NCBI GenBank assembly: GCA_013314735.1
Contig: JABUFD010000006.1
Span: 100,998-164,997, forward strand
DNA: 64,000 nt
Source of the DNA: Anaerolineae bacterium
GTDB lineage: Bacteria; Chloroflexota; Anaerolineae; Anaerolineales; Anaerolineaceae
Reading direction: 5' to 3'
Part shown: one piece after another, positions 45,123 through 53,689 of the stretch
How positions within the stretch are numbered: the first letter of the stretch is position 1
Layout: the number at the start of each line of letters is the position of its first letter
Made by a program: the position numbers and the translations under genes
The notes under the pieces: generated by a model
Seen by the model: only the letters and a program-made list of their open reading frames with translations
Databases searched by the model: none
Told to the model about the DNA's origin: nothing

Positions 45123-47130
45123 GTGTTACCAGGCAATTGGTTTTGGCGGCGGGGCGCGCCAATCCTTCTCCGCCGCGTATGAAGGTGAACTGGGGATGTG
45201 CCTGGCCACACGCCAGATTCATCACCTGCGCCAGATTCCCGCTGAAACCCGCCTGACCCTGCCGGGAGCGGGGGCGGATTTCGTCCCGCGTGAGGTGATC
45301 ACCCTGCCGATTGTGGGGGAAGACCGGGTGACGGCGGTGATCAGCCTGGCCAGTCTGCGGGCGTATGCACCGGAATCGGTGGAATTGCTGCAAAATGTAT
45401 GGCGGCTGGTAACGGCGCGCCTGAACGGGGTGTTACGTGTGCAGCAGGTGCGTGAATTCTCAGCGCAGCTGGAACTGCAAAACCGCGAACTGGACGCGCA
45501 AAGCAGCGAACTTTCGATGCAATCTTCCGAATTGCAGCAGCAAAACCGCGAATTGGAAATGCAGAAACAGCAGCTGAACGAGGTCAACCGCCTGAAGACC
45601 AGTTTCATTTCCAATATGAGCCACGAATTGCGCACCCCGCTCAACTCGGTGATTGCCCTTTCGGGCGTGCTGGGCCGGCGGTTGGCGCGCCAGATTCCGG
45701 AAGAGGAATACAGCTACCTGGCGGTGATCGAGCGCAACGGCCGCCAGCTGCTGGGATTGATCAACGATATTCTGGACCTGTCGCGGATCGAAGCCGGGCG
45801 GGAAGACCTGGAAGTGCGTTCCTTTGACCTGAACCACCTGGCTGCCGAGGTGGTCAGCACCGTCCGCCCGTTGGTACAGGATAAGGAGATCGTGGTGGAA
45901 CTGCATCCCGCGCCGGTGCCGGCCCTGATCCGCAGCGACATGGAAAAATGCCGCCACATTCTGTTGAACCTGGCGGGCAATGCGGTCAAGTTCACCGAAA
46001 CCGGAAGGGTGGAAGTACGGGTGGAACTGCGGCGGGCATCTGTTGTGGTGGCGGTCAGTGATACCGGCATTGGCATTGCGGCGGAACAGCTGGAAACCAT
46101 TTTTGAAGAATTCCGCCAGGCCGACAACAGCACCTCGCGCCGCTTTGGCGGCAGCGGGCTGGGCCTGGCAATTGCCCGCAAGTACGCTGAATTGCTGGGC
46201 GGCAGCATCCGCGTCGACAGCGCTCCGGGGGAAGGCTCTGTGTTCACGCTGGAATTGCCGCTGGTATTCGGCGCAGAATCCGGCGAAGTGGCAGAGGAAA
46301 CCAGTGCTGTGGTTGCCACCGCTCCCGTGGCACCCGTTGCCGCGCCGCACCCAAAGACGCTGCTGCTGGTCGATGACAGCGAACCGGCGATCATCCAACT
46401 GCGCGACATGCTCGAACAGCAGGAGTACCGTATCCTGGTGGCACGGGATGGCAGCGAAGCATTGGCGCAGCTGGCGCAGCACCAGCCGGACGCGATCATC
46501 CTCGACCTGATGATGCCCGGGGTGGACGGTTTCACCGTGTTGAAATCCATCCGCAACGCCGATGCCACCGCCCACCTGCCGGTGCTGGTATTGACCGCCA
46601 AGCACATCACCCGCGAGGAATTAAAGTTCCTGGTGCGCAACAACGTGCATGAGCTGATCCAGAAGGGGGATGTCAACCGGGCGGAGCTGCTCCAGGCGGT
46701 ACGCAATCTGTTCGACCCCGCGGCCGGGAAAGCAGCCGTGAAACCACCGCAGGCGCCGAACCGCAAGCCGGTGGTGCTGGTGGTGGAAGACAACCCCGAC
46801 AGCCTGCTGACGGCCAAGGCGCTGCTGGCAAAGGATTTCACCATCCTTGAAGCCGGCGATGGACGGATGGGGGTGGAACTGGCGCGCCAGCACGTGCCCG
46901 ACCTGATCCTGATGGATATTGCCCTGCCGGAAATGGACGGCGTGCAGGCGTTCCATGCCATCCGGCAGAACCCCTACCTGCAGCACATCCCGGTGATCGC
47001 CCTCACGGCGAGTGTGATGACGCATGACCGCGAAGCGGTGCTGGCGCACGGCTTCAATGCCTTCATCGCCAAGCCGATTGAGGACCAGGTTTTCTACGAA
47101 ACAATTCAACAGGTACTGTATGGGAAATGA
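45088..47130 (+). CDS. hybrid histidine kinase, C-terminal part (GAF, HisKA, HATPase, two receivers)
   Basis: A 680-residue frame starting inside a GAF domain, so its GTG start is unlikely to be natural if the gene is intact. After the GAF comes a coiled coil with repeated QNRELDAQSSEL-type heptads, a HisKA domain (FISNMSHELRTPLNSVIALS), and an ATPase domain (ILLNLAGNAVKFTETG, DTGIGIAAEQL, GGSGLGLAIA). Two receiver domains follow: LLLVDDSEPAIIQL with Asp in IILDLMMPGVDG, and VLVVEDNPDSLL with Asp in LILMDIALPEMDG. The kinase could phosphorylate these receivers, or the receiver of the next gene. Its end overlaps the next start by 11 bases. Confidence 0.85.
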   Translation: MYLLNTAGTDYECYQAIGFGGGARQSFSAAYEGELGMCLATRQIHHLRQIPAETRLTLPGAGADFVPREVITLPIVGEDRVTAVISLASLRAYAPESVELLQNVWRLVTARLNGVLRVQQVREFSAQLELQNRELDAQSSELSMQSSELQQQNRELEMQKQQLNEVNRLKTSFISNMSHELRTPLNSVIALSGVLGRRLARQIPEEEYSYLAVIERNGRQLLGLINDILDLSRIEAGREDLEVRSFDLNHLAAEVVSTVRPLVQDKEIVVELHPAPVPALIRSDMEKCRHILLNLAGNAVKFTETGRVEVRVELRRASVVVAVSDTGIGIAAEQLETIFEEFRQADNSTSRRFGGSGLGLAIARKYAELLGGSIRVDSAPGEGSVFTLELPLVFGAESGEVAEETSAVVATAPVAPVAAPHPKTLLLVDDSEPAIIQLRDMLEQQEYRILVARDGSEALAQLAQHQPDAIILDLMMPGVDGFTVLKSIRNADATAHLPVLVLTAKHITREELKFLVRNNVHELIQKGDVNRAELLQAVRNLFDPAAGKAAVKPPQAPNRKPVVLVVEDNPDSLLTAKALLAKDFTILEAGDGRMGVELARQHVPDLILMDIALPEMDGVQAFHAIRQNPYLQHIPVIALTASVMTHDREAVLAHGFNAFIAKPIEDQVFYETIQQVLYGK

Positions 47131-50100
47131 ACCGCTGACCATTCTGGCAATTGACGATAATCCCGACAACCTGCTCACGATCAAAGTGTTGGTCGGTGAA
47201 GCCTTCCCGCGCGCGGCGGTGCTGACCGCCGCCAGCGGCGAGGAAGGGCTGCGCCTGGCCGCCGCCCGTGCGGTGGATTTGGTTCTGCTGGATGTGGTCA
47301 TGCCGGGGATGGATGGTTTTGCCGTGTGCCGGGAGATCAAAACCAATCCCCGCACCAGCGACATCCCGGTGGTGTTCCTGACGGCGCTGAAAGGTGACAG
47401 CGACAACCGTGTGCGCGCGCTGGAGGCCGGCGGCGATGCCTTTTTGGCGAAGCCGGTCGATGCCGCGGAATTGACCGCGCAGATTCGCACCATGTCGCGC
47501 ATCCGGCGCATCAATGTGCAGGAACGGCTTGAGCGTGAGGACCTGGCGCGCATGGTGCGCGAGCAAACCCGCGAACTGGAGCAAACCCATGTGGCTACAC
47601 TGAACCTGCTGGAAGATCTGCAGGCTGAAAATGAAGCGCGCCGCCGCAATCAAGAAGCCCTGCGGGAGAGCGAGGAACGCTACCGCACCGTGATTGCCTC
47701 CGCCACCGAGGCGGTGATCTTCCAGGACCGCTCCGGGGCGCTGCTCACCTGGAACGGCGCGGCGGAACGCATCTTCGGGCTGACCGAAGCCGAGGCACTC
47801 GGGCAAACCTCCACCAGCCGGGACTGGAAAACCTACCGTGAAGATGGTTCCTACCTGCCCGGGGCGGAACACCCTTCGATGGTCACCCTGGCCACCGGGC
47901 AGCCCTGCCGCGATGAGATCATGCGCGTGGTACGGGCTGACGGCAGCGAAAGCTGGATCAGCGTCAATACCAACCCGGTGTACTGGAGCGGCAGTGATTT
48001 GCCGGATGCGGTGGTGATCACGATCCATGACATCACCGCCCGGCGCCAGGCGGAAGAAGCTTTGCAGGAACGTGAACGCGAACTGGCCACGCTGATGGCG
48101 AACCTGCCCGGCATGGCCTACCGCTGCCGCAATGACCAGGATTGGACGATGCAGTTTGTGTCGCAGGGCTGCCTGGCACTGACCGGCTACCTGCCCGAAG
48201 ACCTGGTGGAGAACCGGAGCGTTGCGTATATCCGCCTGATCCACCCCGATGACCGGGCGATGGTGTGGCAGGCAATCCAGGCGGCGATCACGGCCAACCA
48301 GCCCTATGAGTTTGAGTATCGTATCACTAACGCGCGCGGGCAGGAACGCTGGGTGTGGGAGCGCGGCCGCCTGGCGGAGCAACCCGCGGAAGGGCAGATG
48401 ATCCTGGAAGGATTCATCAGTGACATCACCGAACGTAAGCGGATGGAAACCATCCTGCGTGACAGCGAAAACCGCTTCCGCCTGCTGTACGAGCAATCCC
48501 CCGGGCCGTACCAGTCGCTGGACGCGGCGGGGATCATCCTGGAAGTGAACCGCGCCTGGCTGGCGGAATTGGGCTACACTGCCGATGAGGTGGTCGGGCA
48601 CTGGTTCGGTGAATTCCTGCCGGAGGAAGGGCAATCGGCGTTTCGTGAGCGCTTTAAGCGCTTCAAGTCACTGGGCGAAGTGCACGGTGTGGAATACGAA
48701 ATGTGCTGCAAGGATGGCAGCAGGATCATTGTCAGCTTTGATGGGCGCATCGCGCGTGACGTGAACAATGACTTCGTGCGCACGCACTGCGTGTTCACCA
48801 ACATTACCGAGCGCAAACGCGGTGAGGCCCTGCTGCGGCAGTACGCCGATGACCTGAACCATGCGCAATCCGTGGCGCACGTTGGCAGCTGGAAGTGGCA
48901 TATCCCATCCAACACACTGGAATGGTCGGACCAGATGTATGTCATCTTTGGCATTGAAAAGGATACCTTCAGCGGCGACCTGGCCGATGTGATTGCCCGT
49001 GCCATTCATCCTGACGACCGGGCGATGGTCGAGGCTTCCAACCGTTCCGTTGCCGAAAATGGCAGACCCATCCCCCTCGAATACCGCGTGGTCCATCCCG
49101 ATGGCATCATCCGCACCGTCTGGGCGGAAGCTGGCGAGTTGGTGGCGGACGCCCAGGGCAACCCGGTGGCGCTGACCGGGATCGTGCAGGATATCACCGA
49201 GCGCAAGCGCATGGAGCAGTCGCTGCGCGACCAGCAGCAGCTGCTGGACCGCATTTATGACCTGCTGCCGGTGGGCCTGTGGTTTGCTGACAAAGACGGT
49301 ATGTTGCTGCGCGGCAACCCGGCCGGGGTGAAGATCTGGGGGGCGGAACCGCGCGTCAGACCGGCGGATTATGGTGTGTTCAAGGCGCGCCGCCTGCCGG
49401 GCGGGGAAGAAATCGAGCCGGCGGATTGGGCGCTGGCCAGGTCCATCCGCGAGGGCACCACCATTACTGGTGAGGTGCTGGAGATTGACGCCTTCGACGG
49501 GGAAACGCGGGTGATCATCAACTCCACCGCGCCGGTGGTGGATGAGGACGGCAAAATCCAGGGGGCGATTGTCCTTAACCAGGACATCACCGAACAATAC
49601 CATGCCCAGCAGCATCTGCGCGAGAGTGAAGAAAAATTCGCCCTCGCCTTCCAGAATTCGCCCTACGGGATTGCCATCACCCACCCGCAAAGCGGGCAGT
49701 TTGTCGATGTCAACCCGGCAATGGAAACCATTTCCGGTTACAGCCGGGAGGAGCTGCTCGATAATAGCTCCATCGCCCTGCATATCTGGGAGCAGGATGC
49801 AGACCGCGAGGTTGTGCTGGAACGCCTGTTCAGCGGTGAAAGCATTGCCGGCGAGGAGTACCATTTCCGGCGCAAAGACGGCAGCCGGTTGATCGCCATC
49901 CTGGCCATGGATATCATCCAGATCAGCCACCAGCCGTACATCCTGTCGGTGATCAATGACATCACTGAAGCCCGTGCGGCGCAGGCGCAGCTGCTGCTGC
50001 AGGATACCGCCCTGGATGCTGCCGCCAACGGGATCGTGATCACGGACATTGATGCCAACATCACCTGGTGCAACCCGGCCTTCTGTGCCATGACCGGTTA

Positions 50101-51997
50101 CAGCCAGGCGGAGGTGCTCGGCAGCAATCCGCGCGAACTGGTGAAATCCGGGATGCAATCCGCGGAATTCTACCAGGAGATGTGGGAGACGATCCTGGCG
50201 GGGCAGGTGTGGCGCGGCGAGTTCATCAATCGCCGCAAAGACGGTACCCTGTATACCGAGCAGGAGATCATCACCCCCATCCAGGCGGGTGATGGGACCA
50301 TCACCCACTTTATTGCCATCAAGGAAGACATCACCCTGCGCAAGCAGCAGGAACAGCAGCTGTTGCGGCACAGCCATATCCAGGAGCGCCTGGTGGCGAT
50401 GGGGCGCGCCCTGAGCAGTGTGATTGATGTCAACCTGATCTACCGCATTGCCCACCGCTATGTGCGCGAAATGATCAACACCTCCGGCTTTGGCATCATC
50501 CTGTATGATGCGATCAACCAGAAACTGCAGCCGGTGTATGTGGTGGCTGATGGCGAAGTGATCAATAACGCCCTGATCCCGGAATTCCCCTATACACCGG
50601 AGAATCCATACGCAGACCGTTCCAGGGTGATTGAGAGTCAGACCGCCATTATCACCGAAGATTTGTTGGAACGTGCCAAAAAAGGCGGGGGGGGCGTTGT
50701 GTACGGTGACGCGGAAAGACCACCCCAATCATCGGTGCTGGTACCGATGGTGGCGGAAGGCCGAAGCCTGGGGGTATTGGAATTGCAACACCGTGAGAGT
50801 GGGGTATTTACCGCCGAAACCATCGAATGGCTGAGTGTGGTTGCCAACCAGGTGGGGCTGGCAATCCAGAACGCACGCCTGTATGAGCAAATTCGCAGAC
50901 GGGTGGCGCAGTTGAGCGGCCTGCGCGAGATCGACACCGCGATCAACGGCCATCTGCCGCTGGCAGGTATCTTTGACCTGGTGCTGAACCAGGCGCGCTA
51001 TCACCTTAACGCCGATGCGGCAGATATCCTGCTGACCGACCCGGTGACCAATGAACTGGTGTACCAGGCGGGGTATGGATTCACCCAGGTGGATCCGGCG
51101 CGGTTACACTTCTCCGCTGGCCAGGGATTGGCGGGGAGCGTGCTGGCGACCGGCAAGATGATCGCGCACTACGGTCCGGATGAAAACGATGCCATGCTGG
51201 CGCGTTGCGAAAAGTGGGTCAGGGAAGGCTTCCACAGCTATGTTGGTGTACCGGTGGAAGTGGACAACCGGGCGGTTGGCGTGCTGGAAATTTTCAGCCG
51301 AAAATCACTGGCGGCCAACCCCGAATGGCAGCAATACCTCGAAACCCTGGCAGGCCAGGCGGCGATCGCGATTGAAAACGCGAACCTGATCAACAATTTG
51401 CAGGAAACCGCGGAAGAAGTCTTGCAGGCGTATGATGCCACGATCGAAGGCTGGTCGCGCGCAATGGATCTGCGCGATCGCGAGACCGAGGGCCATACCC
51501 AGCGGGTGACGGAACTGACCGTGAAGTTGGCGCGCGCGCTGAACCTGCCGGAAAGCGCTATCCTCCACATCCGCCGCGGCGGCCTGCTGCATGACATTGG
51601 CAAGCTGGGGGTGCCGGACAGCATCCTGCTCAAACCCGGCAAGCTGGACGCGGACGAATGGGCGTTGATGAAACAGCACCCGCAGATGGCGTACGAGATG
51701 CTGCACCAGGTGGATTACCTGGCGCCCGCCCTTGATATTCCCCATTACCACCACGAAAAATGGGACGGCAGCGGTTACCCGGATGGGCTGCGCGGCGAGG
51801 AAATCCCGCTGTCGGCACGCATCTTCGCCCTGGCGGATGTGTGGGATGCCGTCACCAATGACCGCCCCTACCACGCCGCCTGGACCCGTGATGAGGCATT
51901 GGCGCACCTGCGCGCCCAGAGCGGCACGCACTTCGACCCCGAACTGGTGGAGGTTTTTATTGGCATCCTGAATGCAGAAAGGGAACAGAATGAGTGA
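47120..51997 (+). CDS. REC / multi-PAS / GAF / HD-GYP cyclic-di-GMP phosphodiesterase
   Basis: A 1625-residue protein starting at 47120, where the receiver fold begins (ILAIDDNPDNLL, Asp in LVLLDVVMPGMDG, Lys in LAKPVD). A coiled coil and about seven PAS domains follow (about residues 175-1060), then two GAF domains (about 1080-1240 and 1250-1405). The C terminus is an HD-GYP domain: LLHDIGKLGVPDSIL near residue 1490 and HHEKWDGSGYPDGLRG near 1542, which match the HD and HHExxDGxGYP motifs of active cyclic-di-GMP hydrolases. It is therefore expected to lower cyclic di-GMP under control of phosphorylation and many small-molecule sensors. It overlaps the corrinoid protein gene by 8 bases. Confidence 0.9.
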   Translation: MGNEPLTILAIDDNPDNLLTIKVLVGEAFPRAAVLTAASGEEGLRLAAARAVDLVLLDVVMPGMDGFAVCREIKTNPRTSDIPVVFLTALKGDSDNRVRALEAGGDAFLAKPVDAAELTAQIRTMSRIRRINVQERLEREDLARMVREQTRELEQTHVATLNLLEDLQAENEARRRNQEALRESEERYRTVIASATEAVIFQDRSGALLTWNGAAERIFGLTEAEALGQTSTSRDWKTYREDGSYLPGAEHPSMVTLATGQPCRDEIMRVVRADGSESWISVNTNPVYWSGSDLPDAVVITIHDITARRQAEEALQERERELATLMANLPGMAYRCRNDQDWTMQFVSQGCLALTGYLPEDLVENRSVAYIRLIHPDDRAMVWQAIQAAITANQPYEFEYRITNARGQERWVWERGRLAEQPAEGQMILEGFISDITERKRMETILRDSENRFRLLYEQSPGPYQSLDAAGIILEVNRAWLAELGYTADEVVGHWFGEFLPEEGQSAFRERFKRFKSLGEVHGVEYEMCCKDGSRIIVSFDGRIARDVNNDFVRTHCVFTNITERKRGEALLRQYADDLNHAQSVAHVGSWKWHIPSNTLEWSDQMYVIFGIEKDTFSGDLADVIARAIHPDDRAMVEASNRSVAENGRPIPLEYRVVHPDGIIRTVWAEAGELVADAQGNPVALTGIVQDITERKRMEQSLRDQQQLLDRIYDLLPVGLWFADKDGMLLRGNPAGVKIWGAEPRVRPADYGVFKARRLPGGEEIEPADWALARSIREGTTITGEVLEIDAFDGETRVIINSTAPVVDEDGKIQGAIVLNQDITEQYHAQQHLRESEEKFALAFQNSPYGIAITHPQSGQFVDVNPAMETISGYSREELLDNSSIALHIWEQDADREVVLERLFSGESIAGEEYHFRRKDGSRLIAILAMDIIQISHQPYILSVINDITEARAAQAQLLLQDTALDAAANGIVITDIDANITWCNPAFCAMTGYSQAEVLGSNPRELVKSGMQSAEFYQEMWETILAGQVWRGEFINRRKDGTLYTEQEIITPIQAGDGTITHFIAIKEDITLRKQQEQQLLRHSHIQERLVAMGRALSSVIDVNLIYRIAHRYVREMINTSGFGIILYDAINQKLQPVYVVADGEVINNALIPEFPYTPENPYADRSRVIESQTAIITEDLLERAKKGGGGVVYGDAERPPQSSVLVPMVAEGRSLGVLELQHRESGVFTAETIEWLSVVANQVGLAIQNARLYEQIRRRVAQLSGLREIDTAINGHLPLAGIFDLVLNQARYHLNADAADILLTDPVTNELVYQAGYGFTQVDPARLHFSAGQGLAGSVLATGKMIAHYGPDENDAMLARCEKWVREGFHSYVGVPVEVDNRAVGVLEIFSRKSLAANPEWQQYLETLAGQAAIAIENANLINNLQETAEEVLQAYDATIEGWSRAMDLRDRETEGHTQRVTELTVKLARALNLPESAILHIRRGGLLHDIGKLGVPDSILLKPGKLDADEWALMKQHPQMAYEMLHQVDYLAPALDIPHYHHEKWDGSGYPDGLRGEEIPLSARIFALADVWDAVTNDRPYHAAWTRDEALAHLRAQSGTHFDPELVEVFIGILNAEREQNE

Positions 51998-52637
51998 TTC
52001 AACGGTGCTGGAACTGCGCGACCGCTTGAAAAATGCGCTGCTGATGATCGATTACCGCACCGTGAGGGAGGTGCTGACCGGTGACCACCCGGGGATGACA
52101 CCCTTTCAACGCGTTGAGTATTTGATCGTGCCGGTGTTGGAACAGATTGGCACCGGATGGGAAAATGGTGAATACTCGCTTTCGCAGGTGTATATGAGCG
52201 GGCGCATCTGTGAAGAAGTCGTCGATATGATCCTCCCGCCCAGCGATCCAAGCCGCATCCGGCAGCCCAAAATGGCCATTGTGACGCTCGAAGATTACCA
52301 CGTGCTGGGCAAGCGCATTGTGTATTCTGCGCTGCGTGCCAGCGGATATGAGTTGGGTAATTACGGCCAGATGCAAGCCTCTGACCTGGTCAGGCGTGTT
52401 GTGGCAGACAGGCTGCAAATTCTGTTGATCTCCGTCCTGATGCTGCCCTCTGCTTTGCATGTGAAGGATGTTGTCGGTGGATTGCAGGAAGCAAAACACC
52501 CGGTGAAAATCATCGTGGGCGGCGCGCCGTTTCATTTTGACCAGCAGCTCTGGCGCGAAGTCGGCGCTGATGCGTTTGGCGAAACCGCGACCGATGCGGT
52601 GAGGATTGTACACCAACTGATGGAGGAACTGGCATGA
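51990..52637 (+). CDS. corrinoid (B12-binding) protein of the MtaC/MttC type
   Basis: A 215-residue protein. Residues ~1-85 form the helical cap domain (VPVLEQIGTGWENGEYSLSQVYMSGRICEE in pieces). The Rossmann-like B12 domain has the base-off/His-on signature: DYHVLG near residue 101 fits D-x-H-x-x-G, ISVLML fits S-x-L, and IVGGAPF fits the G-G turn. Such proteins carry a methyl group on cobalt between methyltransferases. The start at 51990 overlaps the HD-GYP gene and leaves 8 bases in common. The UroD-like gene overlaps its stop as ATGA. No substrate-specific methyltransferase (MtaB, MttB) is visible. Confidence 0.88.
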   Translation: MSDSTVLELRDRLKNALLMIDYRTVREVLTGDHPGMTPFQRVEYLIVPVLEQIGTGWENGEYSLSQVYMSGRICEEVVDMILPPSDPSRIRQPKMAIVTLEDYHVLGKRIVYSALRASGYELGNYGQMQASDLVRRVVADRLQILLISVLMLPSALHVKDVVGGLQEAKHPVKIIVGGAPFHFDQQLWREVGADAFGETATDAVRIVHQLMEELA

Positions 52638-53683
52638 ACGCGAAACCGATGACACCATTGCAGCGCGTGTTAACCACGCTGGGACACCAGGAACCAGACC
52701 GCGTGCCGATGTTCCTTCTGTTAACCATGCACGGTGCGAAAGAGCTGGGACTCTCGATCCGGGAGTATTTTTCATCGGCCGACAATGTGGTCGAGGGACA
52801 GGTTCGTATGCAAAAGAAGTACCACAATGATTGCTTCTACAACTTCTTTTATGCATCGATCGAGGTGGAGGCGTTTGGCGGGCAAACCATCTTTCGCGAT
52901 GACGGTCCGCCCAACGCGGCGGAACCGGTTATTCAGAAGCGTGAGGACATCCTGAAACTGCAAGTGCCTGATCTTGCGAAAGCTCCTGGCATTCAGCAGG
53001 TACTGGCAGCGCACCGCTTATTGAAAGATCATGCTGCCGGTGAAATTCCCATCATCGGGGTGGTCATGTCGCCGTTTTCACTGCCGGTGATGCAGATGGG
53101 ATTTGAGGCATATTTCGACCTGATCTATGAAGCGCCGGAATTGTTCCAGCGCTTGATGGCGGTGAATGAGGCGTTCTGTGTGGCATGGGCGAATGCCCAA
53201 CTGGAAGCCGGGGCGACCGCGATCTGCTTTTTTGATCCTGTATCCTCCCAAACCATGATCACGCCTGAACAATACCGCACGCTTTCCCAGCCGATCGCGA
53301 AACGGACGATTGCCCGGATTCAGGGCCCGACCGCGACCCATTTTGCTTCCGGCCGATGCCTGTCGATTGTGGATGATGTGGCAGACACCGGGACCGCCAT
53401 TATCGGGATCAGCGCTGATGAGAGCCCGGCCGAGCTAAAAGCGAAATCGAACAAGCGCCTGTCTCTGCTGGGTAACCTGAACGGGATTGAAATGCGGCGT
53501 TGGACGGCACAGGATGCAGAAGCCGCGGTGAAGGCAATCATCGCGGACGCCGGGGCGGGGGGCGGGTTGATCCTCTCAGACAACCATGGTGAAATTCCTT
53601 TCCAGGTGGAAAGCGAGACGCTCCAGGCGGTATCCGCCGCGGTTCAGGAATGGGGACGTTACCCATTGAAATGGAGCAGGTGA
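52634..53683 (+). CDS. uroporphyrinogen decarboxylase-family (MtaA-like) corrinoid methyltransferase
   Basis: A 349-residue (beta/alpha)8-barrel protein of the UroD/MtaA family. The opening PLQRVLTTLGHQEPDRVPMF is typical of the methyltransferase branch, and THFASGRCL near residue 235 supplies His and Cys that may be zinc ligands, although the usual H-x-C spacing is changed. MtaA-type enzymes move a methyl group from a corrinoid protein to coenzyme M or another acceptor. It is overlapped with the corrinoid protein gene, its natural partner. The acceptor here is unknown: bacteria of this kind do not use coenzyme M for methanogenesis. It might act on tetrahydrofolate-linked carriers or in sensing. 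Confidence 0.85.
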   Translation: MNAKPMTPLQRVLTTLGHQEPDRVPMFLLLTMHGAKELGLSIREYFSSADNVVEGQVRMQKKYHNDCFYNFFYASIEVEAFGGQTIFRDDGPPNAAEPVIQKREDILKLQVPDLAKAPGIQQVLAAHRLLKDHAAGEIPIIGVVMSPFSLPVMQMGFEAYFDLIYEAPELFQRLMAVNEAFCVAWANAQLEAGATAICFFDPVSSQTMITPEQYRTLSQPIAKRTIARIQGPTATHFASGRCLSIVDDVADTGTAIIGISADESPAELKAKSNKRLSLLGNLNGIEMRRWTAQDAEAAVKAIIADAGAGGGLILSDNHGEIPFQVESETLQAVSAAVQEWGRYPLKWSR

Positions 53684-53689
53684 GGCTGC

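Noticed and set aside
45460..46961. Long minus-strand frames opposite the hybrid kinase
   Set aside because: They are shadows of the kinase coding sequence; no domain or start signal supports them.
48668..50728. A 686-codon minus-strand frame
   Set aside because: It is antisense to the PAS array of the HD-GYP protein; the translation is His/Asp/Gly-rich with repeated patterns that mirror PAS codons.
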